From Mactromeris polynyma (Eukaryota > Mollusca > Bivalvia > Venerida > Mactridae), in the NCBI GenBank assembly GCA_032209605.1, contig JASFXZ010000002.1, positions 57,476,431 through 57,540,430 of the forward strand: 64,000 bases of DNA, written 5' to 3'. Positions within the stretch are counted from its first letter, which is position 1. Each line of letters begins with the position of its first letter. The notes beneath the pieces were generated by a model that worked only from the letters and a program-made list of their open reading frames with translations, made no database searches and was not told the origin of the DNA. The position numbers were made by a program, and so were the translations under genes. Shown one piece after another: positions 43,235 through 55,335 of the stretch.

Positions 43235-43779
43235 AACCTTACTCCTATGTCCGTGTTCCATACTTCCGTGTATCATTATCCAATTACTTCAGGCAAAGTA
43301 AAACATATCTTATTGTGGATAATATGTAGAATTAGTGTAACTATGATATGTGTGGTTTATGTTAATATTGTCCGGGTAATATTTGTTTGTCACGTTTGTT
43401 TGGAGTTACAATGCGATAATTACAAACTTTAAAACATTTATTAAACCTATATAAAGACTATTTGTGTTTTTATGACTGTCTTATTTTTTCTACATTTATT
43501 CAGCAGAAAACCTGAGATACGAAAACATCTCTCATCTCAGATCATTATTACCACATACGAAAATCACTTAAGTCGTTATTCGAAGTTTAACGTTTTCAAA
43601 ACTTATCTCAAATCGCACTCACTGCTACAAATGGCATAACACCTACACACGAAGTGGATACAGAGCCAGCACTGTGGTCAATGTGTGTGTGTATGTTGGA
43701 CTTACAGTAGCACAAACTTTTATTTTCAATTACATTGTATACGGAAACGCTGTATACATTTAGAAATATTTACACCATG
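43235..43779. other. 3' flank of CaM unit B
   Basis: Likely 3' untranslated and intergenic DNA. A fragment near 43625-43680 (GAGCCAGCACTG) belongs to the 33259-34200 repeat family. Confidence 0.5.
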
Positions 43780-43985
43780 TGACATTCTACTACATCCAGT
43801 CATCTTATGCTAACATAAGACCAGTCAGCCCTAGTACTACCTTCGTTATGACGAGCATAAGCAACGGTAGCGACTTTATTACCATTTGTAACAATTTTGA
43901 TATGTCGCGGCCGAATATCGAACTTATTACCTCTGAACCCTAAGCGAACGCTCAGCCACTGCGCCACAAGCCGAGAGGTGATAGG
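43780..43985 (-). repeat. tRNA-derived SINE, family S1, copy 1
   Basis: On the minus strand a tRNA-like head has box A TGGCGCAGTGGCTGAGCG and box B AGTTCGATATTCGG. A body beginning CGACATATCAAA is shared with the copy at 54895-55005. It is not a functional tRNA gene because the stems do not pair fully. Confidence 0.7.
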
Positions 43986-44203
43986 TAATTTACTTAAGCT
44001 CATTATTTGACACAGACCTGATATCGAACTTAGAACGAGTATTCACATAAATCACCGTTCACCCTGGTGCGCGATGAAAGCACTATGAAGCATTATGAAT
44101 ATACATAAAACTCTTTAATGGTCACTCGACTTATTTTTTTCGGAAAACAACGAATTTAAAGTCCAATTTAAGATTTTTATTCAGCGTGTCTGAAATATCT
44201 GCT

Positions 44204-44350
44204 GGAAGCTCAGTTGTCGAGGGGTGGAGCGTCTTACTCCTGATCCGAAGGTATGAGTACTTGTTGATAACCAATGAAACAGTCATCGAGAGTGATTAAT
44301 ATAGGTTGTTATAGCTAGTTTCACAATTGATGTAAAATAAATATGTATGT
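44204..44350 (+). repeat. SINE family S2, copy 2
   Basis: Head GTCGAGGGGTGGAGCGTC and tail CACAATTGATGTAAAATAAA match the element at 27026-27225. Confidence 0.5.
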
Positions 44351-45244
44351 TTCAATATTCAATATTAATACTTTAAAGTACATTTAATAACGCCAAGTGT
44401 GGGATTTCTAAATTTTCATTGACTGACTTTTAGGATGCAAGAAAAGAACTTGACACGATAGTATTGCACCTGTACGCAACACATATGCTTAATTTCATTA
44501 CAATCGACAAGTATTTTAATAAAATCGAGTTTCAAAAGTAATAAAATGAAATTTAAAGTATGGTTGTTAAAACAACATGCGTTTTTAAATGTCTACTGAG
44601 AATACTTTATATCGTACCAGGGATATCACTAGCTATAATTTCAGCATGGGTGTGCTTTGAATGCATGTCTGAAACAATCAGACTTAGAGCTCGGAGCGTT
44701 ATTCGACAATTAATTACTGAATGCATAGTCAGGTTTGAATCCTGAGATTACACCACTATCAGCATTCACTGAGATCTAAGGTCCATTTTCTTGATAAAAC
44801 TATGTTCTTACTTGTTATTTCTACGTTGTTTATTTCGAAAATAAAATGTAGATTACATAGTGTGTCTCCTACAATTAAAAACAGTAAAAACACCACGCGT
44901 GGAATATATGCATTCATTTCTGCTTAAAATTTCCTTTTCATTGTATAATTAGTGAATTATTTCTGAAGGAATCACGATTACTTCTTTTTGGTGATAGTGA
45001 CATTAGACAGTCAATGTGTCTCGCGGTCTTGACCGTTTCAGTTACTGTCTCCAATTATGTTTATGTAATCTTAAGAACATTAAGAAATAAATGTGGTTTA
45101 TTATTTTTAGAACTTCAATTCTTTTGTATTCGTGTGTTTCATTATGATCTTATTTCGATATTTAATATATAAGTCACCAGAAGAGTTCGTCATTTGTCAT
45201 GCTAGGTCATCGTGTTCTATTGTGTCTACTGAAGTCATTTGTAA
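44351..45244. other. Non-coding, AT-rich
   Basis: No gene is supported between CaM units B and C here. Confidence 0.5.
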
Positions 45245-46350
45245 TATTGACAAAGTCAAGTCAAAATTTATTTATTGTCGGCTACTTATATAAACATATA
45301 ACAGTACGACCAATGCTCGGCGTAAATCGTATAAATCATGGGATTTCTTTATTCTTATGATTGATATTGCCAGGAAACCTCTTTGTTTTGTGTTTACTGT
45401 TATTTCTTCGAAATTTTCAGGGTTTGGTGAACTTCCGGTAGAGTCACGTGACCAAGGAGTTGCAGACGAAAGGGGCGTCAACGCGAACCGTACTGCGATA
45501 AACCGATCAAAAAGCGATTATTTCTGCTTGAAATCATATACACTTGCAAAATAAATCAATAAAACATTTAGAAAAAACATCTGTCTTGATCAATAAGCAC
45601 GTTTTATATTATACTTTTGTTCATTTTCAAGTTTATCATGACATGTTTCCTATCGAACATCTCAGGGATTCGTACTAAAAACATTCGACCCGTACGCACC
45701 AAATCTCCATTCAGAATAGTCGTTCATGCCATGAATCTACGAAATCGTGGGGGCCTGGCTTGAACGATTTTTTTTAATTATACACCAATATATAAATGAT
45801 ATTTACACTTTGCGTTAAAATTTTCTCGTGTTTGACAGCATGAAACTATCATTTCTTTGTCTTGAAAACTGGAAGCTTGGTCCGTGAATATTGACCAAAA
45901 TTAACTGTTTATTCCACATTCAATAAAACGTACTGATTTATATTTTCGTTTGTTTTGTATCCATGTTGTGTCTATTTAATGTTTACAATATTCATTTTCC
46001 AAGCAGGTGATCTACCGTACTCCGAGCGTTGGTACATGTTGTTGCACACCGCACCAGTTTTACTCGTTCGATTTATAGAACGGCATATTGTTTATACCGC
46101 GATTATTTCGCATGTCAAAATTCATCGAAGATTACTCAAAGATTGCTTTAGTTTATGAGCTGTTTACATCAGAAAGTGAGTTGAAACTTTTAATATTGCA
46201 GAATATTTGTTCCGATTTTACGCCGAGCATTGGTCGTACCACTCTAGGCATATATGGCTATATACCGACCTTTTTAGCAACAGAGCAAATAATTTTGACA
46301 ACCATACACATTGACATAATAATCACAAAAATAAATGATTTATTGAAATA
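45245..46350. repeat. Inverted repeat pair, possibly two LINE 3' ends
   Basis: Left copy 45258-45331 and right copy 46208-46310 are inverted relatives sharing CGACCAATGCTCGGCGTAAA and an AAAATTTATTT-like end. The interior is non-coding. It could be one foldback element or two facing LINE tails. Confidence 0.5.
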
Positions 46351-46900
46351 CTGTTGACTTTTTCCATTCGTGTATTTGTTATCAATGCAATTTCCAAGTA
46401 AGACATCTACTGATTGATCTACTAATAACGAAGTCCAGCCGAATCGTACACATACGTTTTGGTGAGACTATGAGGCTGACCACGAACATTCTTTACAGCT
46501 CCATGTTCGGTTTACATTATCCGAATCTGTTTACACTTTTCAGTTGACATATGTTTTCGCTACTGCAAATTTGCGCCCATATTTCATCGTATTCAAAGCT
46601 TGCAATGATTAGTTCGCTACAGAAGTATTAGAAAATTGAAAACTTGTTTAACAGTTGTATCAACGTTTTATGAGGTCTAACTCTCATGCTATTTTAAGTA
46701 TTTTATACACATTTTCTCATTAGAAAAGTATTAACTCAAAGTATACAGTACATTAAAGGAGCAAAATCTTAATTCCATCTAACCATATGAATTCAATTGA
46801 TGTCTCAGCCGTATTCGAAATTCGCCACCCCTGATACATGATTTGTTCATAAGTTAATTAGAATAAAAAATATGTTTCGTCTATTTACTTTCATTCCTTC
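46351..46900. other. Non-coding
   Basis: AT-rich. No gene is visible. Confidence 0.5.
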
Positions 46901-46907
46901 TTTCAAA

Positions 46908-47100
46908 AGCAGTGCACCGTATTGAAATCATTTCTATATACATAAACTTTGAATGAGCAAATATTGGGCTAGTTGACGATATGTATTTTGAATGAAACGT
47001 AATTTGAGAGGTAAAAGTAATGTCTATACCGCATTGCGACAAATTGTCATGGCTCATAATATTGTGTTTACCTAAATAACATGATAGTAAAGATTTACCA
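46908..47100 (+). promoter_or_regulatory. Conserved upstream region of CaM unit C
   Basis: The core 47031-47058 matches the GCATTGCGACANATYGTCAT consensus, 149 bp before the ATG. Similarity to unit D extends on both sides, from CACCGTATTGA near 46915, through TGTATTTTGAATGAAAC, to GTGTTTACCTAAATAACAT. It is the longest shared non-coding stretch of the array. Confidence 0.7.
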
Positions 47101-47923
47101 GCTTGCATTGTATTTTAACCGTCTGTGTTGGATCATAATTACATATCTTCATACGCTTTACATAAACAAGTCCAGCAAAATGGTAAGTGAGATATCTTAT
47201 TTGAATTGCACGTTTACAAGTTTAAATATAAAGTGGCATTATATCATAATATTTAACGTACTTTTCACTCAAATAAACTATGATTTCTGGGCCGTAGCCA
47301 CATTAAGGCAACGAAGCCTCTTGCCTCTTGTAGAATTTGTGAAAGTTCGATTTTCGAGTATTTTTTACCAAAAACTTTTTTCATTTACTTATCTCCAAAT
47401 GTCTCTCCGATATCCGGAAAGCACATGAAATGCATTATATATCCTATGCCGGCAATGGCATCATGTTCCCGGACAACACTAACAAGGTTGTGAAACTGTG
47501 CCTCCTGTAAAACCAAAGCTTGGCCAAGGGTCTGAATTTTATCTATACTGGTGGGCTTCTTCAAAGAACGGTTTAACATTGGTATTAACAGAAATGACGT
47601 GTGTACCCTTTTTTCATTTGAATGCTCAACATCAATATTAATCTTTATCTACGAAGTTCTGTGTACACACTGTACATTGTATTAAGTACCTTATTGTTTG
47701 ATATAACCAACTTAACCGAACATTTAATACGACGTGTACAAGACACATATATTGTTATTATATATAAACATACAAAATAAGTCCAAATATATACAATTAC
47801 ATAACAAATACACAATACAAACACAAACATGTAATTATTTACCATTTGCATTCAAAGTTTCCTACAAATATAAATATAAATCTAAGGTAAAAGGTCAGAT
47901 CAACACAAAATATTTTAGAGTTA

Positions 47924-48175
47924 TGTTTAAATGTGCGCCGCTGTACGATTTCCAACCTCTTCTGCTAGTGACGTCATTTCCAGAAAACGTCTCAAGTGAG
48001 TCACCATATGTGCTGATAGTAAACAATATTTGCCCCATATGGCAATATGAAAACGAAGTGATCATATGGAGTAAATAGTGATTCCTGCTTGCACATAGTG
48101 ACATCACATGTTGCGTTTTCTTGAAATGACGTCACCTACAGAAGAGGTTGGAATTCGTACAGCGGCGTTCAAATA
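47924..48175. mobile_element. Foldback MITE, about 250 bp
   Basis: The left arm 47936-47990 (GCGCCGCTGTACGATTTCCA.., CCTCTTCTG, TGACGTCATTTC) is inverted at 48112-48168 (ends CGTACAGCGGCG). Arms are about 55-60 bp with few mismatches. It lies in intron 1 of CaM unit C. Confidence 0.75.
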
Positions 48176-49052
48176 TAGAATTGTGATAAAAATAACTCTA
48201 GATTCGTGATGTAAGAAAAATAAATATAAAAATAAATAAGAATAAGTATCACATCGTTTTGAGTGTCAACAAGACGATAATACTTTCATATAAAATACAG
48301 TATTTCAATCGCTTATAAATATATACTCCTCATTTTTGCATTGCTGGACTAATCATGTGTACCAATAAGATGTTTATGTTTGAAGATAACACATGTGCGG
48401 AAAGGGTAAATTTATATTTTTAAAACAATCTCGGACCGGATGGTTTGATCTGTTAATGACAGTAAAATATTCTATTTGTGTATACTTAACACCATTAAAA
48501 ACGCAACTGTTTTAATTAGGCTTCATTTTGTCCATGGTGTAAACACTACCAACTGTTACCGATGTTTAAAATATTGTTCAAAAAGTCTTGAAACTATGGA
48601 CTAATAATACATATGTCATGATAAGTTAATGAAATTGTGTTAGTGAATTAATAGAGAATTATTTCTTCTTTATGTCATGTTTGAAGCGGACACTTTTCGG
48701 ATGCGTTTTAATGGCTAAAAGTAACATTTGAAATTGAGGCATCAGCAGATATCAGCAGTTACATCCATTCTATGCATGTACACCGTTTCCAAATGCGATT
48801 GAAAATTGACCGTTGACATTAATAGTACATTGTTCTGACCAGTATGCGCATGATAACATTATAAACTTGTGAAACGTTGTTTGTAGAACAATACTAACCA
48901 TCACGGTGTATGTGAGAATACAGATCGTCTACTGATTTATTGTTTATATTGATTGAATCTCGGTATATGATTGTGTTAATATCATGATTTATTTTAATAA
49001 ATTCCGCCTTCATAACATTTGAATAGATTCTCAACAAGCAAAACGAACGATC
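48176..49052. other. CaM C intron 1, no feature
   Basis: AT-rich intron sequence without visible repeats or genes. Confidence 0.5.
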
Positions 49053-49319
49053 CCAGGGCCCGTGTTCACAAACGTTTTAAGACTGAATCTCAGACTTAGA
49101 CTTTCAAATTGCAAAATTTAAATTTACACGCATTAAGTTTCCATTATATTTAAACGGATACTTTTGGGTCTAAATATTTCTTGTTACTCTATCTACACTT
49201 TTGCCATGTTTTATCACACTATATTGTGTAACAATGACGTAGGAACTAAATGAAAATTCATTATTTTAAAGTCTAAGTCTGAGATTCAATCTTAAAACTT
49301 TTGTGAATACGGACCCTGG
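49053..49319. mobile_element. MITE, 267 bp, about 50-bp inverted ends
   Basis: The left end CCAGGGCCCGTGTTCACAAA and inner TTTTAAGACTGAATCTCAGA are inverted at 49260-49319. A degenerate relative lies at 38940-39180. It lies in intron 1 of CaM unit C. No transposase. Confidence 0.8.
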
Positions 49320-50060
49320 TCGCGCGTATATCTGTGAATTAAACAGGCTTAAAATACAAATAAATCACATAAACTTGCAAAATTAACATGTAAAATGAGG
49401 GTATTATTTGAACACGCGTCGCAAATTTTAATTTTATATTATTTATTAACATATCACTTGTACATGTATTTATACCATATTAGCCGCATAGCAAAGCAAA
49501 ATGCCACGTGGCCATGTTTTGAATCTAAAACAATTAACTAAAATCGCATCAATAGAATCTTAATATGAAATATCACAAGTCATATCCCTCTGTCTTTACA
49601 AGTCTATCTTTAGAAATGAAATGAAAAGAATACATTGATTGAGCACGCCCCCTGAGACAGCTCTACGTATATACTTGATAAGTGACTGCAACGGTAACAG
49701 TTCTTATGATCTTCTTAAGCAACTTTTCTTACTTTGAAATACATGATCTTGCATTAGTGATCATTTTTTGAATTTATTTAACGAGCCTTCTAAAAACAAT
49801 AAAAACGAGACTTTGAAGAAACAGCTGATATCCGTCAACAAAGTACGACGTGTGTAATTTGGTCCGTAGTAAACAAAAGCTGACGCAACAAAAAGTAGTT
49901 TCGAAACGTTTATTATTATTTTTCAACCACAAGATTCGAGTTCAAATCAAAACAATAATTGTAAATGAAATAAAATATCTACGTCACGCTTGTTTAGTTG
50001 TGACGTCACGCACGTGAGATTTTATTTCATAAGAGAATTATCGAAAATAATACATAGGCA
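49320..50060. other. CaM C intron 1, no feature
   Basis: AT-rich intron sequence with nothing recognisable. Confidence 0.5.
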
Positions 50061-51485
50061 TTATATTACTACCACTCTACGAGTACCGTGTGCCATGTTA
50101 CAAATGTAGGCGCGTAGCTGCCTATACGCGAGTAGGAGGCTGAATCCACATGATTCTGACAAAATGCTCCAGATTGCACCACTGTTTTTAAAACTTTGTT
50201 GACTGTTTTCAAAAGTTTGTGGACTAAAGGATGTACTTTCCACGTTTGTGGTAACTTTAATGTGTTTTGTCCCACTTTCAGAATAAATGTATCGTGTGTC
50301 AGCATTCCTAGAATGCTGGTATAGAAATTCTGTGTTATCCAAAAAGGTGCCACCAGTAAGGCATCTGCTTTGTCCTGCCTCAATTTCTGAAGCACTTGTG
50401 CCAACACCTGAACGGAGGGAAGGCATATATGTATTTACAATTCCAATGCACAGAAAAGGCATCAATGGCTTCTGCATCTGGATCTGGTGTCCATGAAACA
50501 AATCGATTAAGTTGCTTGTTCAAACGAGAAGCAAACATGTCAATTTCCGGTAATCCAAAACAATCTAGTGCCTTTGAAAACGCAGATTCCTCTAGTTTCC
50601 ATTCAACATTTTCATTAAAATGTCTTGAGCTAAAATCTGCCTCATTTTCAATACCGGGAATATGGGTTGCTGAAAAGCCAAATTTCTCTATCTTTGCCCC
50701 AGAGCCACATATGTTTTGCAATATTATAAAGGTGTTCCATTTTCCCTCCCATATTACAAACATATGCAACCGTACATGAATTGTCAGAACATAGTTTACA
50801 TGTATGTTTGATATTGTCTTGCAAAACGATTTAAGAGCATGGCTCGCAGCAAGCAATTCTAAGACGTATATATAATTTTTAATCTCAGTTTCATCCCATC
50901 GGCCGCCAATTTTTACCTTCTCACAAACTGCACCCCATCCAAATGAACAAGCATCTGTGGTGATTATGAAATCAGGATTTCCATGTGTAATCCATAACCG
51001 ACTCATAATCATCAGCATGGTGCTGAAGTGCTTGAATTTTTGCACGTTCTATAGTTCTATAGAACAATGGACCAAACTCAACAGCCAAAAAGGATGATAC
51101 CAAGAGACCTAAAACGCGTGCGAATGTTTGCTTTATGCCGTTTTTGCAAATCTGTGCATGCTTGGACTAATTTTTCTACTTTTTCTCTGGCAAGGTTACA
51201 ACCATCTTTTCAGAGTCAATATCATTTCCAAGGAATGTAATTTTTCTCTTTGGAACCAATACAGATTTCTTTTCATGAATCATAAAACCTAACTCTGTCA
51301 TGAGATTAACAGTGTCATGAACATTTTGTTCACACTCAGGGTATGTATCACCCATTAACAATGAATCATCTATGTAACCTGTATTTTTGTGACCCATCAT
51401 GCGCAGAAATACATAAACTGGCTTCATCATTTTTGTGAACTGTTTTGGAGCACATGATAAGCCATTCGGTAGGGCTCGATACTGA
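50061..51485 (-). mobile_element. DIRS-type retrotransposon fragment (RT and RNase H), minus strand
   Basis: Reading from 51485 down, RT shows LPNGLSCAPKQF-like sequence, the catalytic GYIDDSLLMGD, and ITFLGNDIDSEK (51176-51430). A break follows near 51100. The next frame (51045-50380) has RNase H features ITTDACSFGWGAVCE and SATHIPGIENEADFSSRHFN, then the DIRS-typical PEIDMFASRLNKQLNRFVSW and DAEAIDAFSVHW. A frameshift near 50400 moves the trace to 50407-50069 (DKADALLVAPFWITQNFY). The tyrosine recombinase and terminal repeats are absent. It lies antisense in intron 1 of CaM unit C, ending about 245 bp before exon 2. Confidence 0.87.
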
Positions 51486-52504
51486 CCCCCCTAGCCATTT
51501 ATGAATCCACATGAATAGAGGGCTAGCTCCACCCCTGAAATTCTGCTTAGTATTTAAAGTTTACATTTTTCCATTATGTTATAACCACATGGAGGTTATC
51601 ATAAGGATTTATTTTGTATCAAGACTACAAACCTAGATCATTCCAACACCAAAAACAATGTACTTCACTAGTTCTGTGACCATACGTAACCGCCATTTAC
51701 AGTATTAAGTTGCACTGTATGCTAGTTTCAGGCAGAGGCGCTCACTGAGGAAACGATTGCAGATAATGAATTTCAACTATCTAAAATTCTGAAAATTCGA
51801 ACTATCCTTATTTCCGTTTTGAAACTTTCAAGCTGAATATTCTCTGCCTCTGTAGTGGAACAACTACGCTAACAAACAAACTGTTATAACGTTACTCTCG
51901 ATGATTTTAAAGAGTTTCCAAATGTTTGCATACAATGTATTCGACATTATGAAGCTTATTTGCCACTGAAATGTGTTATTGCTATTTAATAGAATTCAAG
52001 GAAGCGTTCAGTTTGTTTGATAAAGATGGCGACGGTACAGTCACCACAAAGGAATTAGGAACAGTGATGAGATCTCTTGGACAGAATCCGACAGAAATAG
52101 ACCTTCAAGATATGATCAATGAAGTCGATGATGATGGTATATAATTGCTTTGATCATCAAATGCGTTTTCTTTATCAGAAGCCTTTATACTAGCCATCCT
52201 AAAACCAAGAACTGTCTTTCTGTTATATTGTTGATTAATGTAACAAAAAAAGATCTACCACCATCAGAACAATAAAATCATTTTTTTTGTTATATTTTCC
52301 GTCGTTATTTCAAGATTTTTTGGGCGCAGCCGTACTAACATGGTTCAGCTTTTTGCATATCAGTGTTGTAAAAAGCAATCAAATCCTACGTTAACCACAA
52401 AGGCAATTTCTTTTCAACCGAACAACGTTTGCAATAAAACATATGCGAAATGTTTACTGTCCTTCTGTTTGTTGATTGTTATAAAAGTTTAACAGTTATA
52501 TTGA

Positions 52505-52774
<270 letters not shown>

Positions 52775-52997
52775 TAAATGCTAATGAAATTAAGTTATTT
52801 TACGATTTTGAGTCATTTAATTACAATTAAGTCTAAATTGAATCCTAATATTAAAAAATGGCCTGCATATATATGTATTGATGTGGTTAGCGATTAAATG
52901 TTTGCTAAACTAACCAATACAGTATTGGCCCTATTGGGCTGTTTTAAGGATATTTGTAACGACTCCATGATTATGTGCCTACCAATTGTATTTTCAG

Positions 52998-53084
52998 AAT
53001 CTGAAAATGATTATGGGTACTCCAAATTATTTGATATTGCATAAATTACTAAACATTTTGAGGTTTTTATACAGTGCTGGTTTC
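52998..53084 (+). pseudogene. Decayed duplicate of the CaM terminal exon and 3' end
   Basis: After a good acceptor (TTTTCAG at 52991-52997) the sequence AATCTGAAAATGATTATG resembles the terminal exon AATTTGTGAAAATGATGG with a 3-base loss. It ends near 53084 in ATACAGTGCTGGTTT, which also occurs after the real unit C terminal exon at about 54470-54486. It is a fossil duplicate in intron 4 of unit C. A weaker candidate starts at 53673 (AACTTGTTGG). Confidence 0.5.
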
Positions 53085-53180
53085 CTTTACGGCGATATTG
53101 ACATATAAAGAGGAACATTGGTTCGAATGCTTTAACCCGATGGCTGATATCGGTCTAGTACGCCAATCACCATACGGTAC

Positions 53181-53480
53181 ACCAGTCCAGTTTAATGTTT
53201 ACGATGAACTACGACGATATTAGCATAATAGGTCTGTACCTATCTATCCTAGTATACCAATATCTCCATAAAGCACACCAGTCCTGTTTAATGTTTACGA
53301 TGCACTACGGCGATATTAGCATACTAGGTCTGTACCTATCCTATTCTAGTATACCAATATCTCCATAAAGCACACAAGTCCTGTTTAATGTTTACGATGA
53401 ACTACGGCGATATAAGCATACTAGGTATGTACTTATCCTATTCTAATATCCCAATATCTCTATAAAGCATACCAGTCCTG
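53181..53480. repeat. Tandem repeat, about 3 units of 96-97 bp
   Basis: Units starting ACCAGTCC at 53181, 53277, 53374 and a partial one at 53471 share TTTAATGTTTACGATGAACT and CCAATATCTCCATAAAGCAC. It lies in intron 4 of CaM unit C. Confidence 0.85.
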
Positions 53481-53904
53481 GGTGATAACCTCTAAATATT
53501 CAATAATTTCGCAGACAACGATGCCATTCCTTACCAATCATGGGAAAAGATCGTTAACATACATTTATTACATAAAATACTACGCCACACGCTTTACTAG
53601 GTATATTGTATATTTTGATATTTGAGAGTTATTTCTTAATTCATTTCATTGTATATATTAACATGCTTTCAGAACTTGTTGGAAGAAATATAAACAGTGA
53701 ATGTATGTGTTTGACTGCTTTTATCTGGAAATGGTTTATTCGTGGTGACAACAAGTCTTGCACCCAGTATTTTTACTGATAGTTCCAAGGCTGTAATTCG
53801 CTGTATGGTTATTATTTCTATTTGTGTTTTATATGTATGTTATATTTCCCTTCCCCTGCGCAATTCTTTCACTTTATATAGTGTTCATGTTATTTCCTGC
53901 CCAG

Positions 53905-54150
53905 TTTCGGCCTATTGTTGCCAGCTGTCTTGACTTGTCCTGTGATATTTTCCATCCATTAATCCCCCCCCCCCCACTCCTTCACGGTCCACTTTGATTA
54001 TCCTAGTCATTCATTATGGTGTGCCAGGCCATTCCCTAACGTCTTTAACCTTCTGAAGAGCCTTATGTTTATTAATTGTTGTTTCCCGCAGGTCTGTGTG
54101 GAGGAGCACTGTCTTATGTGTGTGGCGTACACTGTAGCTACTCATTCTCT
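53905..54150 (+). repeat. Dispersed repeat R1, copy 2
   Basis: Shares TTCGGCCTATTGTTGCCAGC and CTGTCTTGACTTGTCC with 62092-62330. It contains a poly-C run near 53966-53980 and ends just 29 bp before the unit C terminal exon. Confidence 0.65.
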
Positions 54151-54458
54151 CTCTTTTGCAAATCAATTGTCTTTTCAGAATTTGTGATAATGATGACGGC
54201 TAAATAATACAATGTACAAACATACAGACAAGAAACACGGACTAACAACCATTACACATGGGACATTCGTGGAGTGTTTGGAAAGTGCTTGTGGGATACC
54301 AATAGGCGAAATAAGACATTGCTTACATTGGACAAATACTTATTATATTTATGTGTCATACAAAGAGAAGAGTATTTGTGGAAAGGTATCGTCTCAACGT
54401 ACTTGTTCGTCGTGTCCGTCTTGAAATATATGCTGATTCCGATATTTTTATCAGTATA

Positions 54459-54464
54459 AATAAA
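54459..54464 (+). terminator. Polyadenylation signal of CaM unit C
   Basis: AATAAA 252 bp after the stop, followed by the ATACAGTGCTGGTTT phrase duplicated near 53070. Confidence 0.45.
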
Positions 54465-54486
54465 GGTTATTATACAGTGCTGGTTT

Positions 54487-54894
54487 GTATTTCTTGTATA
54501 TAAAATCATGTTTTGAGGAACACGAAAAATCGCTCGATGGCGCTACAGGGATGACTTAATGTCAGACAAATAAGTTTCAGCGGAAAAAAATATGTTACAT
54601 CGCAAACCAGTATTGCCGACAATGAAATTAATTATTCTACGTTTAACTTGTTTAGTACTATCCAACTATAACAGATATTGACAATGGCGTGGTTGCAGGT
54701 AGAATACTACACATTAATTCAGAGCCAGCATTTACTTCGATATTTGTCTGTATGATTTTGGCTTTACGTTTAACTTGTTGCAGATATAGCGCAGTCACAC
54801 TGAGAAATCTCGTTATATAACTAGACATTCAGTAATATTAAACGTGACACAGGTCAATATTTCTGCCTTTGTAATACCGAGCGTTGGCAAAGGA
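54487..54894. other. Intergenic, no gene
   Basis: AT-rich. A short match to the 33259-34200 family (CAGAGCCAGCATTTAC) lies near 54720. Confidence 0.45.
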
Positions 54895-55005
54895 GCGACT
54901 ATAGTACCTTTTTAATGCCTTTGGTATGTCGCCGCCGGAATCAATGTCGTCATATTCCCAATCCGAGGCGATCTACCACTGAGCAACACGTCGGTATAAA
55001 GAAAG
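54895..55005 (-). repeat. SINE family S1, copy 2
   Basis: On the minus strand a tRNA-like head (CGTGTTGCTCAGTGGTAGAT) is followed by a body with CGACATACCAAAGG and CCAACGCTCGGTATTAC, matching the body at 43780-43985. The heads differ more than the bodies. Confidence 0.65.
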
Positions 55006-55093
55006 TATTAAGTTGATACACGTTTGTTATTATTGTTCCTTATTCTGCAACATAGACGCATGATCGACCAGTACGCGAGGATTTAAATCACCA

Positions 55094-55333
55094 TTCTACG
55101 AAAGACCAGTGGTGACATTCACACTTAACTTTTGCTTTCCTTGGAACGTCACGATTTCAAGATATCCACCTTACGAATTCATGAATTCACACGTTGAACT
55201 TCACAAATTCATAATATTGAATTTGAAAAGTTGAAATCGTGAAGTTGTGAAGCTTAAATCGTGCAAAATGCAAATGCAAGATTATGAATTCGAGAAGAGA
55301 AATGTAGTGTGAATGTCATCACCGGTCTTTCGT
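55094..55333. mobile_element. MITE-like repeat, CCGGTC family, copy 2
   Basis: The left end CGAAAGACCAGTGGTGACAT.. and right end ..ATGTCATCACCGGTCTTTCG form an inverted repeat of about 28 bp. Several AATTCATGAATTC-like and TTCACGATTTC-like phrases lie between. Related to 29004-29141. It abuts the element starting at 55336. Confidence 0.7.
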
Positions 55334-55335
55334 AC

